From Siniperca chuatsi (Eukaryota; Chordata; Actinopteri; Centrarchiformes; Sinipercidae): DNA of 64,000 nucleotides. The stretch lies in NCBI RefSeq assembly GCF_020085105.1, contig NC_058063.1, positions 13,297,651 through 13,361,650 of the forward strand, given 5' to 3'. The notes beneath the pieces are model-generated. The model worked only from the letters and a program-made list of their open reading frames with translations, was not told the origin of the DNA and did not search any database. Within the stretch, counting starts at the first letter, position 1. Every line of letters starts with the position of its first letter. The position numbers and the translations under genes are program-made. Of this stretch, positions 48,706 through 61,000 are shown one piece after another.

Positions 48706-49689
48706 ATGTATTTCACTCAGGTAGCTACTAAGGCATTTTACGTATTTTCAAACAAGCCAAATAAGATAAGCAAATGTTTATTATCTTTAAAAGGACAGAA
48801 TGTGTTTAATGAAAATTAAACCAACAGCATTGTTTGTTTTGAACAGAATGGATAAAATTCTGATAGTGAAGTCGTTTTGTGTCAAACCAATTTATCCACC
48901 GTTTTACATCCCCAACAGTAGACAGCAGGGAAGTTAATTGCCCTAGCGTTACATTAGTGTCTCACCGTTTTTGTTTCAATAATCACATCACATACTTCGC
49001 TTCACTATTGCCACTGAATTAAGGTTCATCTCAGCATTTAATATCTTTATTCATCTGTTTGTTTATTCTCTTTATCAGATACTCATCATTAATCCTTCAT
49101 TTATTCAGTTATTAGACATTTAGCTATAAATAAATGTCATCAATCAGTAAGAAGTTGTCTGTGTGTTTTCTTTTAAACAGATGACAAAAGTCAATCTATT
49201 GAAAATAATTAAATTCCTTCTTAATTAATATATTCATTAATAATAATGATCGAGTTATTAATGAATTAGGTTTATTTGTTTTCCCTGCTTTCAGGGCGGT
49301 GCCCCAAACAAGTGTAATGATTTAATTTGAAGGTAGTGATATTGCCATAATAAAGCAACATTTACTTATATCCATACCTTTGATGCGCTATTACGTATCA
49401 CTAAATAAAATTAAATCTAAAGTCAAGTTTCTTAATCACATCAGGAAATATCTGATCAAAGAGTTTTATCTCACATTTGATGCCATCTTTCAGTATTTGA
49501 CAGGTTTCAATACTTGGTGCTTTGGAGACATTTAAACCTCGAAAAGTATTGAGTATTGAGGTCATGCTGCTCGTGTGGTTGAGATGCAGAGAGACTGTGT
49601 ATGTAACTGCAGATGGCCCTTATTTAGTGATGTTCTGGCATCCTGTCTGAAAGGCCTTAATGGAGGACTCCTCGACTGTTGTGGACCAG

Positions 49690-50108
49690 CAGTGTTGGAA
49701 GAAGTATTCAGATATTTTACTACAATACTACAGTGTAAAAATAACTGTTACAAGTGAAAGTCCTGCATTCAAAATCTTACTTAAGTAAAAGTACAAGCAC
49801 TAGCATCCAAATATACTTAAAGTATTATTAGTATCTAATTAGTGATACATACTGTACATGTGTACCTTACTTTAATGTTGCAGCTGTAAAAGGTGGGGCT
49901 AATTTTAATTACTTCATATACTGCTGGGTAGCTTAATCAATAATAATGTCACAATTTCTTAGTTGATTTATATTTTGAATTAATAATCCAAATCTGCAAA
50001 GTAAGTAGTAACTAAAGTTATCAAATAAATATGTAGTGGAGTAGAAGTACAAAGTAGCATAAAATGTACAGTACTTGAGTAAATGAACTTGGTTACATTC
50101 CACCACTG
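49690..50108. mobile_element. CAGTGGTGGAA-family TIR element, complete uninterrupted copy
   Basis: Starts CAGTGTTGGAAGAAGTATTC and ends GGTTACATTCCACCACTG. It contains ACTTAAGTAAAAGTACAAG and CTGCTGGGTAGCTTAATC. Flanks TGGACCAG and CACACCAG may be a decayed 8-bp target duplication, as hAT elements make. This copy serves as the reference for the empty LINE site at 34.7 kb. Confidence 0.65.
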
Positions 50109-50339
50109 CACACCAGAGGTCAGAGATGTAACCTTACCTATAATTACTGAATTAGAGCAAAATATAAGTGAGAAGAAATTAATAATTTGATTCTTTTAAA
50201 AGTCCTTTAAAAGTAATTTATTAACTGTAACTTGTTTAGGCTCAGAAAGAAGCAATGAATAAAGAATTAAACAGTAAGAAGAGAAACAGAAGAAACTGTG
50301 TTACTGGTAAAAAAATTATATTCTACCTCACATTGAAAA

Positions 50340-50463
50340 CTATTTTGTTCTCGTAGTTTCTCCTACATACTTGGAAGGGGAGGGTGAGGCGAGCGGTATA
50401 CAAATGGTAGCAAACTGCAATTTCACCGCTAGATGTCACTAAATCCTACACACTGAACCTTTA
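50340..50463. repeat. End of a TTAA-bounded fish repeat
   Basis: CTAGATGTCACTAAATCCTACACACTGAACCTTTAA is a familiar right end of a percomorph non-autonomous repeat. The left end could not be placed with confidence. Confidence 0.45.
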
Positions 50464-51889
50464 AAACAAGTACGACTGAACTTAATCATAAAAAAAGTGG
50501 TGCTGACATTGCACTTTCATAGCATATAGCACTATCTTTTGGGGTGGGGGTATGTTTAGCCTTTATTGGATATAGACACACTTTTTAAATAACATACAGC
50601 AAAACTTCAATTAATAGCCCAGGCTTTTATTTGCTTCAATCACTGAACTCAACCTGCCTATATTTGGGACAGGCATCTATATGGGACAGGCCTTTAAGGC
50701 TAAAGACCAAGTCATGTCACAAGTCATTGGTGTTAAAGTCGAGTTGCAAGGCTTTTTTGATCTTGTCAAGTCTAGTCTACAGCCCACATTAGCTGTGTCA
50801 AGAAAAACCCTCACATGGGCAGATGTTGGCCGTATGCACGGCAGGACCTGTCCGGAAATAATGGACTCAATGGACTTCAGAAGATACCAGCTGCAACAGC
50901 AGACTGTGAGAGGGGCTTCAAAAGAAAAGAGGTTTGACTTGTTTTTTATCCGTTGTTTATCATTGATATGTATTAGTCTTAAGGCAAGGCAGGTCAGATC
51001 TATTACACGTGAACACATTGAAGTGTTTTAGGGAGTTTAGAGGGTCCCACTGAATTAAAGTAACCGTCAGGTCACATGATCAGACAGACCCAGAGAGTTC
51101 AATCCAGCCAGCTACAGCTAGTGTACATAACTGCAATTACTGCCACTGTACAGAGACACATATAGGCCAGTAGTACAACAGGATGTGTGATTTGGTTATA
51201 GATCTAGATTATGAACTACATCTGGTAACTAGAGCTTTGCTTTACATTTTTTTAGGTTTGGCAGAGTATTAATTTAATAATGTTTAAACGTACTGTACTT
51301 CCCGGAGAGAGAAAGAGACTCTAAAATTGTTAGATATATATAGGCCTATATTAGATATAAATGGTCCTGGCCATTAAAATGGATGCAAAAACCATGAATG
51401 TCGCACAGCATTTTGTATGACGTCATTAAATAGACGTTAATAGTTTCTCTCAGCACCCCCAACTCTGACTGACTTCCAGCGTCCCTGCTGGTACAGCTCA
51501 CATCAAAAGTTGAGTCTTCTTAGGGCGTCTGAAATTTTCATTATTATAGTTCTCTTTTTAAAAGGTCAATTGATGGGTAATTAGTGATTACATTGTTTTT
51601 AATGACATCGTATCTTACACAGTTTTATAACCGGTTGAAAAAATATTTGGCTTGTAAGTTTACTAGCTATTGGCAGATAGACCAAAAAGTAAATTTTGGA
51701 CTCTACCAGTTTAATATTGTCAGATTTGTGACTCAACCCATACCACAGGTTTATATCATTTTAACTCCTTTTAAGCGTACGGCTATGGTTATTGTATATA
51801 TTTTTCTTATTGTAAACAATATCCCATGGAAAGACCAAAACAAACAATTCATTAGTCAGTATTTTGTGCAATATACTCTGTTTTCAGTT

Positions 51890-52275
51890 TAAAATTCCCT
51901 ATTTATTAATATTTATTCATACTTCTATTACTGCTGTGCAATATCCACCGTCTCATAATGACCTTGATAAGCTACACTTAAATTAACTTAACTTGACAGC
52001 ACTCATTATTGCACTATGACTTATTACTTATATTATTACATTGTATTATTATACCGTACATATCAACCTATCAACCTCTAAATCCACTTGGTACTTACAC
52101 TTATTTTAGTTTTTATACTTATATCCACTTTGTATTTATCTTACCTGTATTATAAAGTATTATATTTGATTGCTTAGTACTTCTATTCCTGTGTGCACTG
52201 ACGTGATAGTGAGTAGCTGTAACAAAAGAGTTTCCCCTCGGGGATCAATAAAGTATTTCTGATTCTGATTCTGAT
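51890..52275 (+). repeat. Non-LTR retrotransposon or SINE 3' end
   Basis: Ends TTTCCCCTCGGGGATCAATAAAG followed by TTTCTGATTCTGATTCTG. The same tail occurs in reverse at 59483-59540 (AGAATCAGAA...TTTATTGATCCCCGAGGGG). This is a well-known teleost repeat tail; the family name cannot be fixed from here. Confidence 0.55.
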
Positions 52276-52355
52276 TTTCTGACCTACCTTGTCTGTGGCT
52301 CTCAGCCTCAAGCCCATGTGTTCCTTCTGAAGATTTAGTTTTCTGAAGATTTCTG

Positions 52356-52420
52356 GTGCTGTTGTGAGCCTGATGATGATGATGCACAAACACCCTTGTG
52401 GGGATAAATAAAGTTGGACT
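52356..52420 (+). pseudogene. Tail of a fourth TMEM272-like copy (D)
   Basis: TGGTGCTGTTGTGAGCCTGATGATG...GCACAAACACCCTTGTG, followed by GGATAAATAAAGTTGGA, matches the last ~50 coding bases and poly(A) region of copy C. All earlier exons are absent within 3.5 kb upstream, where a retroelement tail now ends 80 bp away. The remnant points tail-to-tail at pcolce. Confidence 0.75.
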
Positions 52421-52602
52421 GAACTAAAAAACAACAAACCTAAACAGTAGATCACAATCAGGGTGGTTGGTGGACTTAATGACACTAAACATAAAAATAT
52501 TCATCTGTGTTTTCATGTGTCTGATATGTATTTTACCTAGAGCTCGTCATGTAAATACTAGAAAGGAGATATTAAAATAACCTGAAGCACCAGAGTTACA
52601 TG

Positions 52603-52608
52603 GTTTAT
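52603..52608 (-). terminator. Poly(A) signal of pcolce
   Basis: The minus strand reads CAATAAACC here, about 230 nt after the pcolce stop codon. The duplicated block after copy C keeps the equivalent word (TTTATTG at about 48451). Confidence 0.4.
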
Positions 52609-52834
52609 TGATGTGCATCTTTTATCACAGAAATATTATAATTTACATACAAAATACAAAATATAATAATGTTGTATGTTTATTCTTTTAAAATTACTTT
52701 TCACAACAGTATTGCATTATGTAAAAAATTATGTTTGGATACTACTCATAACATTTTCACTCTTTATGTAAAGTTACATGTTTTCAGAGAGATAGTCAGG
52801 GCTGTCAATCTGATTGGTGGACTGGGCTGTGATG

Positions 52835-55063
52835 TCAGCACTGTTTGCGTGAGAGGATTGCCAGTGCTTTAGCGTGGATGGGCTTATAGAGGAGAGTGAA
52901 GCTGGAGGGGCTCAGAAGGCCGTTGCCCTGCGCGTCGACTTTTCCCATCAAGACATAGTTCTGGCCTGGATAAGAGACAGAACGAGAAAAAATGTGTCAG
53001 AATATGTCAAATACCAGGTTAATTTGTGATCAACATTTAGTAAAGATATTGCATGGTATGAAACACAGTTTTTACTTTTGCTACCTTTCCATATCTAAAT
53101 TTTATAAGATTAAGAAACTGACTAAGCATTTGATGGAAACTTTCAGTACTTGACAGTTGATGCTATGGACACATTTGTGTGTAAGATGCAGACCCACAAA
53201 TACTGTAAATACAGACAGTTGTACTGTACCTTTGGTTAGCCCGGGGCATCTTTTGCAGGTGGAGGTCAGTGTGACCGACATGACAGGCCCTGATTTGGTG
53301 ATGTTCAGACGTCCTGGCTTATAGGCCTTGATTAGGGACACCTCAACTGTCGCTGAGCCCCTCAGACCAGTGGTCAAAGATGTAACCTTACCCGTAATCA
53401 CTGAAAGAGGGAGAAATATAAGTAAGAAAAAATGTTTGTAAATTTGTATTTCTTTAAAAATGCCAAAAAACTTTGGCTATTTCTAAATAATTATGCTTAT
53501 GTTAGTGGGACAAAGAGATTCTGGGAATCCATTTATCAAACTAGACCCATGCAAGACGAGGACGTTTTTTGAAGACTGGAGGGCAGCTGATGTTGCTCAC
53601 CGAAGTCATGAGGGCAGAAGCTGGATTGGAGAGTTCCTGTCCTCTTACAGGCTTGTGTACACAGTGGGTTCAGTGGTAAAGCTGAAGAAAACACACACGG
53701 CAACAAACACAAACACATGATAAGCACGTTAACTTCCTTATTGCAAGTGTGCACATATATATACATGAAAGCAAAGTGCAGATTGTTCATTTCGAAATCA
53801 AGAAATTCCACTCACGTTTCTTGCTCACAACAGGCTTCTTCGTCACTGTCTTGCTTACTCCAGGTTTGGGTGTCACTTTAGGCTTAAATTTTGGCTTGGC
53901 TGTTGGTTTAACTGCACTCTTAGAGGTTGGCTTCACTGGTTTGACAACAGGTTTTAAGGTGGGCTTGGTCTTCAGTACAGGCTTACGTGTGGGTTTAGCC
54001 TTGATGCTTGGTTTGAGCGTTGGCTTAATAATCTTAGGTTTGGGTGTAGGTTTAGCTCCAGGTTTAAATCCAGGTTTAGGTGCAGGCTTTTTCATAGGTG
54101 CTTTAGGTGTGGGTTTAGCTGGTTTGGGTTTAGCCGTGGGCTTGACTGCAGGCTTGGCGATAGGTTTGCGTGGTGGAGGTTTCAGAGGTATCTTCACCAG
54201 TGGTTTTTTGGCTGGTTTTGAGGTGGGTTTAGGCTGTTTGGGGGTTGGTTTGGTGGGTTTGATTGGCTTGACGGCTGTTTTTTGTGGGGTCGAGGTGGAC
54301 TGAGGTCCGTAGATGAAGTCTCCCCCGGCAGTGGGCGTCCGAGACCCGCGGGGCACACTGGAGTAGTGGGCCATGAAGCCATCTGAGGTCACGCTGAGGT
54401 CGGAGACGAACTGGACAAGGAGCTCGTTCCCATTTGTCACAATAGTTCTATGTATCGGAATAGGGAAAAAAATGTAGGGAAGGACAGGAGGAGTGAATAC
54501 CAAAGGGGAAAGAGATATGTGAAAATACAGGGAAATGTTGGCAGAGCTTAGCTGCAAGCCAAGTCTTTGAAAAGCAACTTTTAGCAAGTGTTTTGCCTCT
54601 TTTAACACCCATTTCTGATCAGTAATCTCACCCTGGTGGCCTGTCTCCACAGAATCTCCCAATCCGCCGAGAGTTATCCCTTTCTCCCCCGTTAAACAAT
54701 GCCACATAGTCGTAGCGACAGTACGTATCAGGCTCCAAGTCCAGCTTCACAAACTTCACCTCGATCACCTGGGGAAGAGGTGGCAATGAACACACAAACA
54801 TGGCAACACAAACTATGACATTTATGATGGGGAATGGTGTGGGCTGGTTTATTCCTCATGAATCCAGCGCAGTGCAGGCATAGGTAGCGGTGGTGGAGGA
54901 GGAGAAGGGCCAGACTTCTGAAATACAGAAGGGCATTTACTCTCTCCCTCGCTCTAGCTTCCTTTCCTCTTTCCTTATGTTCAATCTCTTGGCACACATG
55001 AACACACCTTCAGGCACTCAATGAAGTCTTTCATTTGAACTTCGTCACAAGGCCGCTGTCGCA

Positions 55064-55096
<33 letters not shown>

Positions 55097-58000
55097 CACT
55101 GGGCACCTGAGGGACAACATTTCCTTGTGATGGGCCCCTTCACTACTATTTTCCTCCTTCTCCTCCTGCATCAACTAGCCTTATACAACACACCTAGCTG
55201 CACTTTAAGTCGAACTGCACTTCGAATACTCCTCACTTTTTGTGTAAGGAAATATAAAATAAAATGATAATATTGTGGATATTTTTCCACTTGTCTTATA
55301 AGAATAATACCGTACATATTTGTGGTAGCAACAACTATGCTTCAAGCCTCTGAGTGGGCATTTCGCATTTCGCAGTTGACATTTGAGAGCTGGCATTGCT
55401 AGCAGACACAGTGTCAACTTATGTGGTGCGTTACTGCCTGAAGAACGTCATGACAATATCTCACGAATGTAGATACAAGGCATGTTTTTACACTTTTTCA
55501 ATAAGCCTCCAGAGCGTTTGTTATCAACCAGATTCAAGCTTTCTGTTGACTTACGACATTCAAAATCTGAGAGAACCAGTCGTGTTGTTAAGTTTGTATT
55601 CCATTCGAAAAGTGGAAGCTAGCAAGCTAGGATAACAAGATAGCTTGCCTAGCAAGATATTGATTAACGATGTCTGCTCCTTAACAACATTCAGCATTTG
55701 AAGGACCCATTGTGCTGTTCAGTTTGTATTCCACTCGAAAAGTGGAGGCTAACTAGCCTAGCTACTTAGCCTAGCTTGTTAACATTAGCAGTGATCCCCA
55801 CTAGACATTAATTCAATTCATTCCACCTAGAGAACACTAATGTAAATATCACAGAAGAAAAATTAATAAGATAATAATGTATTCTTTTTGGTAATTACAA
55901 CATTAACTGAATAAGTATACAAGTCAAAACAAACACCAAGAATTTATAGACTATAAAATTGAATTTAAATTTCAGTTCTGCATTCACAAAAGTCTGTTGA
56001 TGATTTGATGATGAACTTAAATTCATTACATTCATATTGAAATTCTGAGTTGCTCTCTGAGTTTAAAAGGGAATGTTTTAGATACACGACTAGTATGAAA
56101 TACTATGTACAATACAATTGGCTTACGTTGCTTGGTTCTACAGAGATGTGCCAGGAGCAGCTGATGCCTGCTGGGTAGTTAGAGTTGGGCCAATTGGGCG
56201 TCTTGACAGAGCCCTGCGATTTGGTCAGCCTTCCTCCACAGAACTGGTTCTCTGTTGGAATTAAAAAGAGAATGGAGTCAAAAGGAAAGAAAACGCCAAT
56301 ACACCAGACTTTAACCCTTTTCAAATAAGGTAAGGATGCTGTGTGTCCCATGATACTGTGTTTGAGGCAAAAAGGAACAGATATGCTGCGGTTAGATGTG
56401 AAATGTCAGGAACAGCTTTGTATTTAGCTTGATGATGTGATTTTGATCCTGAATAGCTTTCATAAACCATGACAGATTGTAGTGATTTGTTTATTCCAGA
56501 GAGGATTGTGTTATCCTTTTTGAGCATAAACAAATCACCAAAATTTTGTGATTTTCATCAGACAATAAAAACATGTAAGAACACTAGCCAAGACAATGCT
56601 GCCATTTATCACTAGAAATAACAAGACAAAAGTGTGTAGCTGCATCTTCAGTAGTTCATCCTGGTCTGTGTGTTTCTATGCTTGTGGGATTGCATGTCCA
56701 CACCTTCCATATGTGGCTTCCCTGCGCTGAAGGAAGCCAGAAAGCCTCTCCCTCCAGTGCCGTCGTCTGACACCATCTCTAACATCATGGTGTTGGAGGT
56801 GGAGATGAGGGCGCCAGGCCGGAACGTCCCACAGAAACGACCCAGCTTCTGCACCAAGCGGGAGTGACCATTGTAGACGTCCAGGTAGTCGTACCGACAG
56901 GTGGGGTCAGCCTCCATGTCGAAGAGGCGGAAAGACAGCATGACCACGTGACCCTCTGGGACCTGGAGGGGGCGACAGGTGAGGCTTTGAGGAAAAATTA
57001 CTAAAAAAAGTCGTAGGAGTTTCACCTTAGGAAATGTGGGATGCTAAAATAAATCAGGAGAATTTCCTTTTTGGAGCACTTTAAGCCTCACTGACCACAG
57101 ATTATGTAAAGGTTTATAATTTAAGGTTTCCATCAAAATGAATCTTAATGTACCGTTTTGTAAAAACGGTTTTTAGGGGTTACAGACTTACTAAGCTCAC
57201 AAAGCAGCAGAACTTCATTTTAAATTCTAGTGAATATCTCACAGTTTCCAAAGACACCAGATATCTCAGACAGATTTTTTAAAAATGGGGAAATATGTAT
57301 AAAATCATGCACAAAACAACTAGAATATTTCTATGCAGCCTTAAAACACATGGAGTCTTGGAAAAAGCCTGCTCCTGCCTCTTTTCACCAGACCCTATTT
57401 CATTAACAGTTTTTTCTGTGTGTTAAATAAATAACTTGAGCCCAATGTTTGAATTAATCTGTTAATTTATCAGTTGGGTTATACAAGTAACATAAAACGA
57501 GTTTGTTATGATCTGTGAAAAGGGTTAAAAGGTTTTCGTGTTGTCCTGCTTGTGATGTTGGCTTAATTAGTGAAAGTGAAAACAGGTGTGCATCACTGTC
57601 AAGTTGTGGGAGAAGGGGTAAAACTGTTCTGCTGTTAATGACATTCTGTTATTAACAGAATGTTGTTAAGTTGCTGCACTCATGAGTGTGTGTATGTGTG
57701 CCCATAGATAAATTGTGATTGTAAGCAGTTACAAAGTAATTTTAAATTAATATTTCGTTTGAGAGCTCACCATATGTTTACCTGAGCAGATGGTAGTTTC
57801 CAGTTCAGGCTGAGAAGATAAGGCCAGACACTGGTATAAGTTATCTTTGTTGAACTTCTCAGGGTCAACTTTGCCTCTGTTTCAATCATATTTATGTTAA
57901 TAAATGCCACCTTTTGGAGCATCCCAGTAGCTCACATGGTAGAGCATGTACCATTCAGGCTAAGTCCTTAACATAGTGGCCTGTTTTCGATTCCAACTGG

Positions 58001-61000
58001 GGGCCATTTGCTGCATATCATCTCTCCTGTCTCTCTCTGCAGCTGTCATTATCCAATAAAGGCAAAAATGCCAGAAAAAATGATCTAATAAATGTCACAA
58101 TTTTTTGCCTAAATCCCATCTCCTTTAAAGTTTTCCAGTGCCACACAACATTGCCCCTTTGGCAGTACAGTCATTTGTCTTCAATGTGTTGGAACAAGCT
58201 GATAATGAATGTATATGTGATTCAGTCAACACAGTGTGGAATAAGATTTTTCTTCCAACCATTAAAGCTATTTAAGAGGGAAAAAGGGGGGAAACTGTAT
58301 GTGAAATGAACACCAATTAACTTTGTAGTCACTGTCCACATGTCTGGATGTTGAACACAATAAATGCCCACAAAAGTCAACATGAAGGCATGAACGGACA
58401 AAAGTGCACCTTAAAGCGACACTATGTAACTTATGAAAGACAAGATAGGACATTAATTCTTTTACAAATGAAAAGTTGAAGTCATTAACAATAAAATGCA
58501 ACCTTGCTCAATTCAATACATTCAGGTTTTCTTTTGCTGCAGCCTTACTTGGTCTGGTATGACCAGTAGCTAATGGTGGCTAATGTTAGCAGACATTTGA
58601 TATATGATAGTTGCTGTGTAGTTAGTTGCAGCTTGTGTAACTAACATTATTGAGTTAGTTTGCTGATGTTATAAATGTCCTATACTCGTGCTACTGTTAC
58701 ACTATGTTTTAGTGTTTACCATTATCCTGTAGTTGCCACTTTTGGCCACAGTGGTCACTGTTCATAAAAGTTACATAGAATCGTTTTAATGAACAACACA
58801 TTTAGACTGCGTCTGAAATCACTTCCTCGTTCAGTCACTCGCTACTCTCTATATAACTGACACTCAATAGTTTCCTCCTATAGTGAGCAGTAAATTGAGA
58901 TTTCGGACATTAATGAATCATCATTTTGCATCATCACCATAGACTGTACATAAAGATGGACGACATGAGAGCTCCCCAAAAGTGAAGCCCCAACATCTGG
59001 ATCGCCGAACACCAGCTGAGGCTGGCTCGTGATTGAGTCGCCAGGTGTCTGGGCTGGACTTCGATACTGTGGCTACAACCCCAATCACTACTGCGCAGAC
59101 TAGTGGGAGGAAGTGGAGATGCGTCGTCCAGTGATGACCATACAGTTTATGGTCATCACTGACAGATTTATGCATCTACAAAATGCAACACATTACATTG
59201 TGGGATAATTATTCCGCCCTAACAGGTGCAACAAAGCTAACAGTCATTCAAGCACTGTCTGTACACCCACACACAGCCATGAGAGGAGGTGAAGAGCCCT
59301 AATCAGCCAAAACTATCACCTGTGTAGGTTTACCATGGTCGTGCAGGGCCTTTAGCGCCTTTTCACTCACATTGCAAATAAATTGGATTTTATTTTTGAT
59401 CCATAATCTACCAGAAAAGACATAGAATCAGTTTGATATTCACATTATTCACGCAATAAAACAAAGTCTGGAGACATTTGATCAGAATCAGAAATCAGAA
59501 TCAGAAACACTTTATTGATCCCCGAGGGGAAACTCTTTAAAAGGAAAGCTAAAAGTTGGAAAAAGTAAGACGACGAGACGGAGCTACGGCATCAGGCAAC
59601 ATGCACGTTAGCGCATGCGCACTAATATGATGATAGCAGCCATTCTGTGACACATTGAGTTTGGATTCACTGAAATGGTGTAGTGATTTAAAATGACTCA
59701 CAGTGATGTACCATATGCATTTACTGTTGGGTTTGTAGTGAGTGGGGAATCCTTCACTGGCCACGATGCCCGAGTCTGTGACCAGGTGGCCTCCACAGTG
59801 GAAGATGGGCCTGAAAGAGTATCACACAACCATCATCAACTGCAGTTCAATATTTAACTTGACATGCTGCACTGAAAGAAAATGCAACTATACTGAGAGT
59901 GTTGAGGCAGAGCCCCAGCACACATACACACACTTTTACATACAAGCTGAAAACCACAGTGGCACAGGCTGTCTCTGTTCTCCGAGTCCAGGGAGGTTCC
60001 TAGTCAACTCTTCTGGTTTGTGTTTTTTCATGAAACTTGGTCAAACCAAGCCAGGAAGACTGTCAACATACAGTATATGTGCTGTGAGCTTTCTCCACAC
60101 ACTTACTGTACCACAAGAAAGTAACACGTAGTAACTTTCAGTCTGCAGACAGGCACTTTCAAATGCTGCACAACCCAGCTCACACATGGAGTTTGGTGAC
60201 ACACACCCACTCTTTCGCACTCAGATAAACACAGATCAAAGTGGGGCCAGCCTCGACTTTTAATTTGGCAGCACTCGCCAACCCCAGACGTGTTAATTTA
60301 GATGTTGGCTGTTCTGGCATCTGCTCAGTTTGTTTCCTCTTTCAAACTTGACTCTGTGCCTCAATTTTTGTTGTTTTTGTGCTCCTTTCTTCAGGGGAAA
60401 AAGGCCAAAATGAATCATCTTTTACATTGTGATGACTGTCTGTGATCATCAACCCATTATAGTGTCTTTTCTTTTCTCTCATGCTCTTCAGGCATGCGTT
60501 GTCTGTCTGCTGCGGTACTATAAGGCCACATTTGGCCAAAACATCCCGGTGGTGTCCCTCCCTTCTGACCCTATGGAGCTGAACAGCCCACAGGCATTTG
60601 TTTGTCTCATGTTCAATTTACACCCTATGTGTGTGGAAGTTGCCATAGCAGTGCACACCCCAGGTTCAAAAATAATCTTGAGAAATGTAGTCCAAAATGT
60701 GTATTTAAGAAGGTAAAAGTCTGAATTTATTGCCACTTTTAACAAAAACATCAGATGTGAGGACAAGCTACTGTACATTTGCCCAGTTGAATCACTACAT
60801 CAATTACAGCATGCTGTCATTTTGGATGTTTATGGGAAAGCCAACCACATCTTCCTAACAACACTGCAACCTTCTATTTCTACTGCGCTTTCTGTAATCA
60901 TAATACTGCAACCAGGAGAGGAAAAAACATGCACAGTAGTTAATGTAGACTGATGTGGGCTTGAAAATGGCATGCCACATGTTCACATGCAGGATGTAGA

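Larger units (their letters stand above)
48706..52350. other. Spacer between copy C and the fourth-copy remnant
   Basis: AT-rich with repeats: the CAGTGGTGGAA element (49690-50108), a TTAA-bounded repeat end (about 50395-50463), a possible transposon-derived frame (50681-51031, no domain recognised) and a non-LTR tail (51890-52275). No host exon was seen. If a fourth TMEM272-like copy once stood here, everything but its tail is gone. Confidence 0.5.

Noticed and set aside
50681-51031. 116-codon plus-strand frame, with a nearly coincident minus-strand frame
   Set aside because: No recognised domain, no splice sites, and repeat-like sequence (GGGACAGGC words) just upstream. Possibly transposon-derived but not supportable.
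53749-54303. 184-codon open frame antisense to pcolce exon 6, rich in Gly, Leu and Val
   Set aside because: It is the opposite strand of the Lys/Pro/Thr-repeat linker. The biased composition keeps the frame open by chance.
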